Origin: Microcoleus vaginatus_C
GTDB taxonomy: Bacteria; Cyanobacteriota; Cyanobacteriia; Cyanobacteriales; Microcoleaceae
Assembly (NCBI GenBank): GCA_040004035.1
Contig: JAMPLN010000005.1
DNA length: 64,000 nucleotides
Reading direction: 5' to 3' (one strand)
Numbering within the stretch: the first letter of the stretch is position 1; every line of letters starts with the position of its first letter. A program made the position numbers and the translations under genes. The notes under the pieces are model-generated. The model had not been told where the DNA came from. It did no database searches and saw only the letters and a program-made list of their open reading frames with translations. Shown here piece by piece: positions 25,949-34,991 of the stretch.

Positions 25949-27475
25949 ATGAGCTACTGTGTCAACCCTGAATGTCAAAATCCTCAAAACTCCAACACCG
26001 CCAAATTTTGCTTAAACTGCGGCTTTAACCTGTTGCTGAGACAGCGATATCGCCCGATTGAACTTTTAGGTAGAGGCGGATTTGGTAAAACTTTCCTAGC
26101 AATTGATGAAGACATCCCATCTCTACCCCCCTGTGCAGTCAAGCAATTTTATTTTTACGACCGCGACCCCGAAATTTTCAACAAAGCCGTTGAATTATTT
26201 CGGCAAGAAGGCGTCCGTTTAGACGAACTCGGAAAACACCCGCAAATCCCCACATTATTAGCCTGCTTTGAACAAGAAGGTCATATTTATTTAGTTCAAG
26301 AGTTTATAGATGGGCCGACTCTTAAACAAGAATTAGACAAGAGTGTCTACGATGAAAATCAAATTTGGCAACTGCTGCAAGACTTATTGCCGGTGCTGCA
26401 ATTTATCCATGAGAAGCGCGTCATTCACCGGGACATCAAACCCGAAAATATTATCCGCCGCCAATCAGACAACAAACTCGTATTGATCGATTTCGGCATT
26501 GCGAAACTGCTGACTGATTCAGCCATGCTTCGTCCAGCAACGCTCATTGGCAGTCAAGATTATGTAGCTCCCGAACAAATGCGCGGCAAAGTATTTCCTG
26601 CTAGCGACCTTTACAGTTTAGGTGTTACTTGCATTCGCCTAATGACGCAAGTTCCTCCCTTGGATATGTACGACTGCAACCACGAGCGCTGGTGGTGGCG
26701 CGAGTTTCTCCCCAAAGCCACGAGTATTAGCGAGGAGTTAGGTGAAATTTTAGATAAATTGCTGCAAACTCGTCTCACTCAGCGGTACAGTTTTGCTACG
26801 GAAGTTTTGCAAGATATCCAAGCAGCTTTAGATATTCGCCATCAAAATTTGCTTTCGCCCAAAACGCCGATCGCTCCTGCTCTCAGTAATAGCGATAACT
26901 CAAGCGATATCAGCGCGCTACCAACTTCTGATTCTCCCATTTTACCGACAAAATACGTCGCCAATTCCGCAGAAACTTTTTCCTTATCTGTTACTTCAAA
27001 TCTCGATCAAGCCCTAATTTCTGCACGGGGAGTAGATTATACCAAACTGCGAAATTTTTTGTCTAACCAAAAATGGAAAGAAGCCGATCGCGAAACTTGG
27101 GGCTTGATGTGTCAATCTCTTTCCCAGCCACCGGGAACTCAGCTAGAAATTAGCCAAATTTACCAGCTCCCCTGCGAAGATTTGCAAACACTCGATCGCC
27201 TTTGGCTGCGCTACAGTCAAGGTCGGTTTGGCTTCAGCGTCCAAAAGCAGATTTATGAAAGCGTTAAGGGAGACTATATCAGATTTTGCGATCGGGTCAA
27301 TTGGCAAACCTACAATTCTGCTACTACTTTAGGGCAGATTAAATTTAGTCAGCAAGCACCAATCGGACACCTCCCCTCTCGCAGTTGGGTTGGCGGCATT
27401 CAGTGGCTGCGGCATCTCGATGCCCTGTCTGCCAAATTAACCGAGTGCGACAATAATGCAGCTTGTAAATTGTAG
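25949..27475 (+). CDS. Ser/Thr protein kinase fused to a GUN4 domain
   Basis: A 508-residue protein. It begins with a zinc-ribbon-like Cys4 motif (Cys4, Cys9, Cys21, Cys24). A complete Hanks-type kinase domain follows: GRGGFG at 41-46, Lys65, HRDIKPEN from 160 and DFG at 181-183. After a Ser/Thr/Pro linker, residues about 350-505 form a GUN4 domain (DYTKLRNFLSNQKWKEADRE, then RFGFSVQKQIY and GGIQWLRHLDAL). GUN4 domains bind Mg-porphyrins and regulate Mg-chelatase in chlorophyll synthesis; kinase-GUN4 fusions are known in cyanobacteria, with uncertain ligand. The ATG at 25949 gives the zinc ribbon as N-terminus; upstream codons are repeat-derived. Confidence 0.92.
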   Translation: MSYCVNPECQNPQNSNTAKFCLNCGFNLLLRQRYRPIELLGRGGFGKTFLAIDEDIPSLPPCAVKQFYFYDRDPEIFNKAVELFRQEGVRLDELGKHPQIPTLLACFEQEGHIYLVQEFIDGPTLKQELDKSVYDENQIWQLLQDLLPVLQFIHEKRVIHRDIKPENIIRRQSDNKLVLIDFGIAKLLTDSAMLRPATLIGSQDYVAPEQMRGKVFPASDLYSLGVTCIRLMTQVPPLDMYDCNHERWWWREFLPKATSISEELGEILDKLLQTRLTQRYSFATEVLQDIQAALDIRHQNLLSPKTPIAPALSNSDNSSDISALPTSDSPILPTKYVANSAETFSLSVTSNLDQALISARGVDYTKLRNFLSNQKWKEADRETWGLMCQSLSQPPGTQLEISQIYQLPCEDLQTLDRLWLRYSQGRFGFSVQKQIYESVKGDYIRFCDRVNWQTYNSATTLGQIKFSQQAPIGHLPSRSWVGGIQWLRHLDALSAKLTECDNNAACKL

Positions 27476-27670
27476 TATTTATACCGACTAACTAGCTAAA
27501 ATTTTAACTTTAAACTCTACCTGAAAGCAGAGAAATTTGTCGCGAGAGATGTATCCATCGACCGAGGCTCGGTGCGATCGCTTGTCGCACAATGGATGCT
27601 GAAGGTGAACACAGCTACAAGTCTGCAATCCTCAGACTGTAGCAACAGAATTAAAGAGAGGTATCAATCC

Positions 27671-28354
27671 ATGTTTTTTCACAAAAAACAATTAATGGCT
27701 GCGGTGACTGTAGACCAACCCAACCCCCGTTTTGCCCAATTGCTGCTAGAACAGTTTGGCGGAGCAACCGGAGAACTGACAGCAGCTCTGCAATACTGGG
27801 TGCAGTCTTTTCACTGTGAAGATGCAGGGATTAAGGATATGCTCCAAGATATTGCAATAGAAGAATTCAGCCACTTAGAAATGGTGGGCCAACTCATAGA
27901 AATGCACACCAAAAACGTTGACCAAACAGAAGCTTACAAAAGCACTTTGTTTGCGGTGCGTGGCGTAGGCCCACACTTGTTGGACAGCCAAGGTCAAGCT
28001 TGGACGGCAGCTTATGTCAACGAAGGCGGAGATGTGGTGCGCGATTTGCGTGCTAATATCGGTGCGGAAGCAGGAGCTCGCCAAACCTACGAAGAGTTGA
28101 TTAAACTAGCACCGGATATGGGAACGAAAAAGACGTTGCAGTTTCTGCTGACTCGCGAAATTTCTCACACTCAAATGTTCATGAAAGCTCTGGAAGCGCT
28201 GGGCAAACTCACCGATCCGATGTTCGGCAATATTCCCCCCGATTCCACTGTGGATCTCTACTTTAACTTGTCCACAAATGGCAAGGATGAACGCGGACCT
28301 TGGAACTCGGAACCTACTTTCCAATACATTGCCGATCCCGCTCCCAAAGCTTAA
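27671..28354 (+). CDS. Manganese catalase
   Basis: A 227-residue four-helix-bundle protein. The di-manganese ligands are recognisable: Glu in GELTAALQYW, Glu/His in EEFSHLEMV, Glu in GAEAGARQTYEEL and His in REISHTQMF. It disproportionates hydrogen peroxide without haem, protecting the cell from oxidative stress. The ATG at 27671 has a good ribosome-binding site (agagagg) about ten bases upstream; the frame is open back to 27572 but that extension is unlike the family. Confidence 0.93.
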   Translation: MFFHKKQLMAAVTVDQPNPRFAQLLLEQFGGATGELTAALQYWVQSFHCEDAGIKDMLQDIAIEEFSHLEMVGQLIEMHTKNVDQTEAYKSTLFAVRGVGPHLLDSQGQAWTAAYVNEGGDVVRDLRANIGAEAGARQTYEELIKLAPDMGTKKTLQFLLTREISHTQMFMKALEALGKLTDPMFGNIPPDSTVDLYFNLSTNGKDERGPWNSEPTFQYIADPAPKA

Positions 28355-28415
28355 TTTGAGAGTTCTGTAACCTGCGTGGCGAGTGAACAGTTAAGCGCTG
28401 TGTTAAGTAATTTTT

Positions 28416-28450
28416 AAGCCGGCCACCTTCTTTTGTAAGGTGGTCGGCTT
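28416..28450. terminator. Strong hairpin after the manganese catalase gene
   Basis: A 14-bp stem (aagccggccacctt with aaggtggtcggctt, one G-U pair) with a 7-base loop, 61 bases after the stop codon. There is no T run after it, so it may be an RNA 3' stabiliser or a repeat rather than an intrinsic terminator. Partly repeated wording (gctgtgttaagtaattttt, and gccctgtgttgagtaattttc) occurs before and after it. Confidence 0.55.
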
Positions 28451-28621
28451 AGAAGATTTAAGCCCTGTGTTGAGTAATTTTCAAGCTGGGTACTTTGCTT
28501 TAGTTGTTAGAGGTGCGCGACTCGGAAGCTTCCGGTTGAGGGTTGAGTATTTTTCAAGTCACGCGCCCTAGGGTGTTACAATTATTTGAAATGCCGATCG
28601 AACATTAACATCAAATCCATA

Positions 28622-29365
28622 TTGAAATTGCGCTCATCCACCTATTTATTAGTCTCTCACGGCAGCCGCGACCCCAGACCCCAACTAGCTTTGGAAAACC
28701 TAGGTCAACTGCTGTCTCAAAATTTGGCTGAGTCATTCCCCGCAGTAGCAACCGCCACCTTAGAACTCGGGCCCGCACCGCTACACGAACAAATTTGCAG
28801 TTTTGGCGAACGTACCCTGTCGCTGGGACTGAGAGAATTGCAAATCCTGCCTGTATTTTTATTGCCGGGAGTTCACGTCGCCGAAGACATACCGGCAGAG
28901 GTGGAAATTGCCCAAAAAACTTTTGGTGACAAGCTAAAAATTGAATTGCGCCCGCATTTAGGTTCCCAGGAAGCAGGCTTAACAAAATTGGTAAAAAGTC
29001 AGATGCAAGAGGTGACTTTTCTCCCCAATCTGTTATTGCCAAAATGGATTTTATTATCTCACGGCAGCCGTCGCCCCGGAGGTAACTCGATTGTTGAGGA
29101 AATCGCCAGCAAACTCGGTGTACAAACAGCGTATTGGTCGGTAAAGCCGAGTTTGGAAGAGCAAATTGAGAGTTTGGTTCGTGGTGGACAGCAGCAAATA
29201 GGAATTGTGCCATACTTCTTATTTAATGGAGGAATTACAGATGCGATCGCCAAAAATGTCGCACAGCTAAAGCAGCAATTTCCTGCGGCGGAACTTCATC
29301 TCGCAAATCCTCTAGGCCCAAGTGTAGAATTAGCAGACTTAATTAGGGATTTAATTCAAAAATGA
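28622..29365 (+). CDS. Sirohydrochlorin chelatase, CbiX/SirB-like
   Basis: About 247 residues with an internal duplication: SHGSRDPRP at the N-terminus and SHGSRRPGG in the second half, each holding the metal-binding histidine. This is the long CbiX form that inserts cobalt or ferrous iron into sirohydrochlorin. With the next gene (uroporphyrinogen-III methyltransferase) it forms a sirohaem or cobalamin branch unit; the reading frames nearly touch. No ATG is in frame near the start. The TTG at 28622 gives the normal N-terminus and the TTG at 28586 is an alternative. Confidence 0.87.
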   Translation: MKLRSSTYLLVSHGSRDPRPQLALENLGQLLSQNLAESFPAVATATLELGPAPLHEQICSFGERTLSLGLRELQILPVFLLPGVHVAEDIPAEVEIAQKTFGDKLKIELRPHLGSQEAGLTKLVKSQMQEVTFLPNLLLPKWILLSHGSRRPGGNSIVEEIASKLGVQTAYWSVKPSLEEQIESLVRGGQQQIGIVPYFLFNGGITDAIAKNVAQLKQQFPAAELHLANPLGPSVELADLIRDLIQK

Positions 29366-29403
29366 ACCGCAGAGGCACAGAAGAGGTAAAGGAAGAAAGA
29401 AAA

Positions 29404-30171
29404 ATGTCTTTAGGAAAAGTGTATTTAGTAGGTGCGGGACCCGGAGATCCGGGTTTGATGACCTTGAAGGGAAAAGCTTTGTTAGAGTGTGCAGATGTCG
29501 TGATTTACGACGCTTTAGTCAGCCCTCAAATTTTGGCAGCAATCAACCCCCAAGCAGAACGAATTGATGCGGGAAAACGTAAAGGGCGTCACTCGTTAAT
29601 GCAAGATGAAACAACTCAGTTAATGATAGAAAAAGCAGGAGATAATGCGATCGTAGTTCGTCTCAAAGGCGGCGATCCGTTTATCTTCGGCCGCGGCGGC
29701 GAAGAAATGGAAGAGTTGGTAAAAGCTGGAGTGTCGGTAGAAGTTGTGCCCGGTGTAACTTCTGGGATTGCGGCCCCTGCTTATGCGGGAATTCCTTTAA
29801 CACATCGATCGTACAGTTCCTCTGTCACCTTTGTCACCGGTCACGAATCAGCGGGAAAATATCGACCGGAGGTAAATTGGCAGGCGATCGCCCGTGGCTC
29901 CGAAACCATTGTAGTATACATGGGAATCCACAATTTGCCTTACATTATCGGCCAGTTAACAGATGCAGGATTGAGTGCAGAAACGCCAATAGCGTTAGTG
30001 CGCTGGGGAACGCGGCCGGAACAAGAAGAATTGATCGGGACTTTAGGTACAATTGTAGAGCAAGTTGAGGCGCTCGGATTTGCAGCACCTGCGATCGCAG
30101 TAATCGGAAATGTCGTCAATTTGCACTCGATATTGTCTGGCTGTCGGCCAGTTTCTCAGACTGTAGAATAA
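29404..30171 (+). CDS. cobA: Uroporphyrinogen-III C-methyltransferase
   Basis: A 255-residue SAM-dependent enzyme that makes precorrin-2 from uroporphyrinogen III. Motifs: VGAGPGDPGLMTLKG at the N-terminus, RLKGGDPFIFGRGGEE near residue 80, VVPGVTSG, and AGIPLTHR. It lacks the CysG dehydrogenase-chelatase extension, consistent with a separate chelatase upstream. The ATG at 29404 has an aaggaag ribosome-binding site and the canonical N-terminus. The frame also opens at 29362, where an ATG overlapping the chelatase stop lies in a ccgcagagg dispersed repeat. Confidence 0.94.
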   Translation: MSLGKVYLVGAGPGDPGLMTLKGKALLECADVVIYDALVSPQILAAINPQAERIDAGKRKGRHSLMQDETTQLMIEKAGDNAIVVRLKGGDPFIFGRGGEEMEELVKAGVSVEVVPGVTSGIAAPAYAGIPLTHRSYSSSVTFVTGHESAGKYRPEVNWQAIARGSETIVVYMGIHNLPYIIGQLTDAGLSAETPIALVRWGTRPEQEELIGTLGTIVEQVEALGFAAPAIAVIGNVVNLHSILSGCRPVSQTVE

Positions 30172-30461
30172 GCGGGAAAATTGGGTCAGAAGCGATCTAA
30201 TTTCGATCGCTTTGATTTCGCTCCCTCTAAGGTGCCTCGCCAGCGGGGACAATCGCACCCTTAATGTCATTCCGATGTTATTCCAGGACGCATCAATGAC
30301 ATATTTACAGCATATTCCATGTAGATGTAGATCGCAAGAAACCGGGTTTCGAGCAACAGAATCAGTAAGGATGCGAGAACTGTAAAGAAACCCGGTTTCT
30401 GAGGTGTATTTTATAAACCTGGAATACCCTGTATAATCCGTGACTTTAGTCTAGGAGCTGT
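30172..30461. repeat. Intergenic region with GAAACCCGGTTTC repeats
   Basis: Two oppositely oriented copies of the agaaaccgggtttc word (about 30337 and 30391) separated by about 50 bases, so the whole can fold as a hairpin between the convergent cobA and homocysteine-biosynthesis genes. Nothing else seen. Confidence 0.7.
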
Positions 30462-31637
30462 CTATTCAAGCCTCACTTGGGCCCCCCACAAATCTTGCGG
30501 GAGAAATACTCTGTCGGTGGGTAGGGGAGCAACTGGGGCAGTGAGAGTAAATTGACCCGCTTCAATTTGCTGCTTCAATTCCAATGCTACTTGCCGGGAG
30601 AGAAACATACTCGCAAGGGGGGCGGCCCGCACAGGTTTGCCCTCTATCAGGATGCGGCCAGTCTTTAATTGAGCATAGCTAACTAAACCGAAGGTGGGAC
30701 GAACGCGCCGGGGGATAGAGAAATCTACCACCGGCGCTACTATTTTTTTGTCGGATACTGCACAGTGGGCGACGACTGTTTCGTTTAAGACGGGAAACGG
30801 GATGCCGACTCCCAGCATCAGAGATGGGCCGTAGTTTTTGAAGTAGCAGCCGCGCACCCATTTGGAGTTCATCTGTTTGGCGTCGCCGATGAGTGCGAGG
30901 GTGGCGGCCGGGCCGATGGGGGTGCGGTTCGGCTGGCGTTTTTGCAGCGGGAAGTGCTGGGTTCCTTCCCAGGTGATGTAGCCCTGAGCGCCTCCTAGGA
31001 AGATGCGGGTGCCGATGCCGATGATTTCGAGGTCGGGGTCGTTTAGCAGGGGAGACATGGCTCCAAGGTTCGAGTAGACGGCGTTGCCGAGGTTTGGTTG
31101 CAGGGGGCCGAGGTAGGTGAACAGCGGGCGATCGCCTCCATTGACGCCAACAATAAAGTTTTGATATGCGTTGCGGGGATTGAATAAATAAAACTGGTTG
31201 ATTGTATCGCGGGTAATCGTGGTTTCAAAGGAGGCGCGGGGGTAGCAGTCTGTTACTTGTCCGAGGGCGCGCAACTGCACGGGTTTGCCTGCTATTAAGT
31301 CTTCGATGACGTGTCCGCCGCCCCGTTCGCGCGATTCTTCGCCGTCTTCGGCTACTTGGGTGGCTCCCAGGTACAGGTCTACTGCCCCGAAGCCGGAGTA
31401 GGCTAAAACGCCGTCCAGCCAGCATTGGCGGATTTTTATCGGCGGGTCGGTATGGCCGAGGTTGATGATTGCACCGGAGGATTCCATCGGCTCGAATGTG
31501 CCTGCGGTAATCACATCGACTTCTTTGGCTGCTTGGGTAATGCTGGTTTCTTGAACTCTAGTTTTGAGCTCTTCGATTGTCCAGACTGTGGCTTTGCCCT
31601 GGCTGATTTTATCGTTGATTTCGTCGATAGATCTCAT
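30462..31637 (-). CDS. Homocysteine biosynthesis protein (DUF39/HcyBio family)
   Basis: A 391-residue protein beginning RSIDEINDKI with the conserved VDVITAGTFEPMESSGA and NLGHTDPP segments. It ends with a proline-rich APLPTDRVFLPQDLWGAQV. The family (PF01837-type) has been linked to incorporating sulphide into homocysteine in archaea and some anaerobes; in cyanobacteria the role is assumed by homology. A short AAAATCT array ends a few bases before the ATG. Confidence 0.9.
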   Translation of the reverse strand: MRSIDEINDKISQGKATVWTIEELKTRVQETSITQAAKEVDVITAGTFEPMESSGAIINLGHTDPPIKIRQCWLDGVLAYSGFGAVDLYLGATQVAEDGEESRERGGGHVIEDLIAGKPVQLRALGQVTDCYPRASFETTITRDTINQFYLFNPRNAYQNFIVGVNGGDRPLFTYLGPLQPNLGNAVYSNLGAMSPLLNDPDLEIIGIGTRIFLGGAQGYITWEGTQHFPLQKRQPNRTPIGPAATLALIGDAKQMNSKWVRGCYFKNYGPSLMLGVGIPFPVLNETVVAHCAVSDKKIVAPVVDFSIPRRVRPTFGLVSYAQLKTGRILIEGKPVRAAPLASMFLSRQVALELKQQIEAGQFTLTAPVAPLPTDRVFLPQDLWGAQVRLE

Positions 31638-31836
31638 ATATTTTAGATTTTAGATTTGGGATTTTAGATTTTGAATTGATTGATTTTGGAGTGATTTTGA
31701 TTTTGGATTGACTTTGCATTGATGGAATGTCGAGCGAGCGAATGCTGTTTTGGCGATCGACCTCGGTTTGATAACACCGCACAATGCTATAACAGATATC
31801 AGGATTATATTATAAATAAAATAAAGAGCGCTCACC
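31638..31836. repeat. AAAATCT array and degenerate relatives
   Basis: On the minus strand the heptamer array (about 31641-31675) leads into the HcyBio start codon. It is followed by degenerate gattttgga/gattttg words to about 31720. The rest precedes the Uma2 pseudogene. Confidence 0.75.
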
Positions 31837-32487
31837 ATGACTCAAGCGATATTAAAACCAGTCACCTTCGATGAATTTATTGACTGGTATCCTGAACATT
31901 CTGAAAACCGTTACGAACTGCACAATGGAGCTATTGTTCAGATGCCTAAAGCAAGCGGAGAACATTCAGAAGTAGCCGGCTTCCTCTGCCTGAAGCTAGG
32001 GATTGAAATCGAGAGGCTAGGGTTGCCCTAATTCGTTCCCAAGGAATGCGTTGTCAAAGCTGATAATGAGTTATCTGGTTACGAACCGGATGCGATCGTT
32101 TTGGACAGGCAAGGGACGGACAGCGAACCGAGATGGAAAAAGGAATCTATCATTACAATGGGGAGTTATGTCCGGCTAATTGTCGAAGTTGTCAGTACCA
32201 ATTGGCGGGATGATTACGGCTACAAATTGGTTGACTACGAAGCTTTGGGCATTTCTGAATACTAGATTGCGGACTATTTGGGACTTGGCGGGCGACGCTA
32301 TATTGGCAATCCTAAACAACCTACTTTTTCTGTTTACCAGTTGATTGACGGTGAGTATCAAGTCAGTCAGTTTCGGGGTAGTGATAGGGTTGTGTCACCC
32401 ACATTTGGGCAGTTGAATTTGAGTGTTCAACAGATTTTTAGCGCCGGCAGAGATACGGTAGAAAATGCGAGGCTTGAAGATAGTTAG
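31837..32487 (+). pseudogene. Uma2-family (DUF820) nuclease-like gene with two nonsense codons
   Basis: One 217-codon frame is interrupted only by TAA at 32029-32031 and TAG at 32263-32265. The pieces give a complete Uma2 protein: FDEFIDWYPEHSENRYELHNG, then KECVVKADNELSGYEPDAIV, IVEVVSTNWRDDY and the C-terminal LGGRRYIGNPKQPTFSVY. The second stop replaces the Trp of a conserved EYWI segment, as shown by the paralogue at 33939-34556. There is no frameshift. The Uma2 fold is related to restriction endonucleases; the cellular role is unknown. Confidence 0.9.
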
Positions 32488-32584
32488 TTGAGGGTGTTCG
32501 TACCAGAAATTTCCTACGTTTGTAGTGAATACTTCTGTCCTATAACTGGGAATTAATCAGGAGTGAAGTCATTATGAACCTTAA

Positions 32585-33760
32585 CTATTGATTGTCAGGA
32601 GCCTCATTTTCAGCCGGATCGGGGATGTTGGGTTTCTGTTCTGGTAAATATTTTTCTGGCAGGGTTTCGGTGACTCCTATAGATTCATGTTTTTCATTCA
32701 TAGCAGAATCGATTGCTGCTAAGGTTTTAGGACTGGCACTCCACTGGTTTAGAATATCTTTAATGAGGGCTTCCCTAATCCAAACTTGAGCTACAACGGT
32801 GAGGGGGAGGGCTAGCAATAAGCCTAAAAATCCAAAGAAAGTGGCGAAGAATACTTGAGCTATTAATGTTACTGCTGGCAGCAGTGATACTTGCTGTGCC
32901 ATGACGTAGGGGGTGAGGAGGTTACTTTCAAATTGTTGAATGAGAAAGTAAAGGATCAGCACAAAACCGGATTTTAACGGAGAGTCTAAAAGTGCGATCG
33001 TCATTGGGGGAATGACGCTTAAACCCGGCCCGATATTGGGTATTAGGTTCAGCAAGCCCGCTAAAACAGCGTGAGCTAGAGCTAGGGGAACCTGCAATAC
33101 TGACAACCCAATTAAACTCAGAAAAGTGATGACACTCATGCTAATTAAAGCGCCGATTACCCATCGACCGAGAGCTATTTCGCATTCATCTAAGATGCCA
33201 TCGACTCGTCGCCGATAGAAAGAGGGAAATAGTTGGATGAATGCTTTGCGGTAAGATAGAGGTTCGGCTAATGTCATCAAGGTCAAAACTATGACGAGCA
33301 AAAAGCTGAGAATAACGCCTAATGTGTTGCCGACAAAAGCTCCTGCACCGCCGACGAGTTGGTTGAATAAAGGTTGCAGTTGTTGCATGATGTCGTTAAC
33401 ATCAAGATTGGGTAGTCGCTGGCCAAATTGTCCTGAAAAGCGACCCTCAAATTGATCAATCCACTGATTTAATCTTTCTATTCCTTGAGGGGCTCGTTGG
33501 GTAAGTTGTTGAAACTGTTGGGTAAAAGGCGGTACAATTATCAGGAATAAGCCTACGAATACGAGGATTAGGAAGCTAACTGATAAGAGTACAGCGATCG
33601 ATCTTTTGAGTCCGAATTTTTGTAAGTAGCGTGCTAGTCTGTTTAAGGCTGTGGCTAAGACTACGGCGGCAAACAGCAGTAGTAGGGCCTGCCTGATTTG
33701 CCACAGGATGTAACAAGATGCGATGAGGGCTAATAAGCCCATCCACTGTCCTAGCTTCAT
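32585..33760 (-). CDS. AI-2E-family transporter (PerM-like membrane protein)
   Basis: A 391-residue membrane protein with about eight hydrophobic segments in the family arrangement: a cluster at the N-terminus, a long loop (residues 70-135) with amphipathic helices, then the LNLIPNIGPGLSVIPP motif near residue 235 and LIAQVFFATFFGFLGLLLALP near residue 300. Family members export small molecules or ions; the substrate here is unknown. The ATG is directly preceded by an AAAATCT array. The gene is flanked on both sides by inverted Uma2 pseudogenes. Confidence 0.92.
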   Translation of the reverse strand: MKLGQWMGLLALIASCYILWQIRQALLLLFAAVVLATALNRLARYLQKFGLKRSIAVLLSVSFLILVFVGLFLIIVPPFTQQFQQLTQRAPQGIERLNQWIDQFEGRFSGQFGQRLPNLDVNDIMQQLQPLFNQLVGGAGAFVGNTLGVILSFLLVIVLTLMTLAEPLSYRKAFIQLFPSFYRRRVDGILDECEIALGRWVIGALISMSVITFLSLIGLSVLQVPLALAHAVLAGLLNLIPNIGPGLSVIPPMTIALLDSPLKSGFVLILYFLIQQFESNLLTPYVMAQQVSLLPAVTLIAQVFFATFFGFLGLLLALPLTVVAQVWIREALIKDILNQWSASPKTLAAIDSAMNEKHESIGVTETLPEKYLPEQKPNIPDPAENEAPDNQ

Positions 33761-33795
33761 TAGATTTTAGATTTTAGATTTTAGATTTTAGATTG
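33761..33795. repeat. AAAATCT array at the AI-2E transporter start
   Basis: Five TTTTAGA-type heptamers on this strand, touching the start codon of the minus-strand gene. Confidence 0.9.
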
Positions 33796-33938
33796 AGGAA
33801 TAGGGTATTGGAATTGCAGCTTGGTAATTGCTCTGCAGCCCAGAAGCGATAAATCGCATCTCTATAAGATACCTTAGATGCGGGCGATCGCATCTTTAAT
33901 CAGATACCCCTACTCGGACATCAGTACAAGCAGCCTCC

Positions 33939-34556
33939 TCAATTCCCTTTTGCGAACACCTGCTGCGCTGTCAGCTTCAATTCAGGGAAAGTTGGGGACT
34001 CTATTGAGTCGCCGCCTCTGAACAGTTTGACTTGGTATTCCCCGTCAATTAGTTGGTAAATCGAAAAAGTGGGTTGTTTGGGGTTGCCAATAAACCGTCT
34101 GCCGCCCAATCCTAGATAGTCTATAATCCAATATTCTTGAATACCCATTGACTCATATGCCTCAAGCTTTAGGGCATAATCATCACCCCAATTAGTGCTA
34201 GTTACCTCGACGATTAGGGGGACTGATGCACCCATTGTGATAACTGAGGATTTTTCCCATCGTGGCTCGTTTGCAATGGTTTGTTCGTTAAGTACAATTA
34301 TATCTGGCTCCTATCCCGATTCCTCGTGCATGGGTTTGATGACGCATTCTTTGGGGATGAAGTAGGGCAAATTGAGACGCTCAATCTCAATTCCGACTTT
34401 CAGTGCGCTAAAACCGGCCACTTTAGAATGTTTACCTGTTGCTTTTGGCCTCTCAACAATTTCTCCATTGTGCAGTTCGTAGTGGTGTTCGGAATTTTCA
34501 GGATACCAGTCAATGAATTCATCGAATGTTACTAATTCTGTTATGGTTTGAATCAT
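33939..34556 (-). pseudogene. Uma2-family gene split by one TAG codon
   Basis: A paralogue of the gene at 31837 in opposite orientation. A 206-codon frame runs from the ATG at 34556 with FDEFIDWYPENSEHHYELHNG, through PYFIPKECVIKPMHEESG, then TAG at 34311-34313, and continues without a shift as EPDIIVLNEQTIANEPRWEK, IVEVTSTNWGDDYALKLE, EYWIIDYLGLGGRRFIGNP to a normal end. The stop replaces a tyrosine expected from the paralogue (SGYEPD). Only this one lesion is seen, so it could be recent or read through. Confidence 0.88.
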
Positions 34557-34661
34557 GGTGAGTGCCTCAAGTTTGCTTGTGATAAGCTGTACGGGGAATT
34601 AAGATTTGGGCAAAAACACAGTCTAAAGACCAAGTAGCGATCGCACTTTTTGATTGTGTCT

Positions 34662-34850
34662 CTACTGCTGCTGTTGGCGCGATCGCCAGCCGAGGATCGC
34701 AGCTAAGATGATACTGGGGGTAAAGATGGCGATTAGGGCGTTGAGGTCCGTAGAGGGTATGGATAAGCTAGGCCCTGCGTACTTGATGGCCAGGGAAAGG
34801 GCGGCGGAAAGGGTGAATACTTTGAGGATGGGGCTGATGTTGGTGTTCAT
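34662..34850 (-). CDS. Small hydrophobic protein, copy 1
   Basis: A 62-residue protein with two hydrophobic segments (residues 5-25 and 38-55) and a basic, glutamine-rich end. It is nearly identical over 57 residues to the protein at 35585-35794. I do not recognise a family. Preservation of the frame in both copies of the 190-bp duplication supports a real gene, but the copies may be too young for that to be strong evidence. Confidence 0.5.
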   Translation of the reverse strand: MNTNISPILKVFTLSAALSLAIKYAGPSLSIPSTDLNALIAIFTPSIILAAILGWRSRQQQQ

Positions 34851-34868
34851 GGACCTGGTAGTTGGTTG
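34679..34868. repeat. 190-bp direct duplication, left copy
   Basis: About six mismatches to 35623-35812 over 190 bases, same orientation. It covers most of the small membrane-protein gene and its upstream edge. The intact Uma2 gene lies between the copies. Confidence 0.92.
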
Positions 34869-34991
34869 TATAATTAGGCATTGAGATTATTATCGCAAGT
34901 ATTGTGTTGCGGCTGCGATCGCGCCTTAGAGTTTTTAACAGGAAAGAGGCGATGAATGTTGTTTTAAACCCAGAACTAGATTGAGGTTCGC

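Noticed and set aside
28355..28621. Cobalamin riboswitch ahead of the chelatase/cobA pair
   Set aside because: The region has repeated wording and one long hairpin but no B12-box-like sequence that I can see.
28611..29213. 200-residue frame on the minus strand opposite the chelatase
   Set aside because: It is a shadow of a well-supported gene and shows no recognisable motif.
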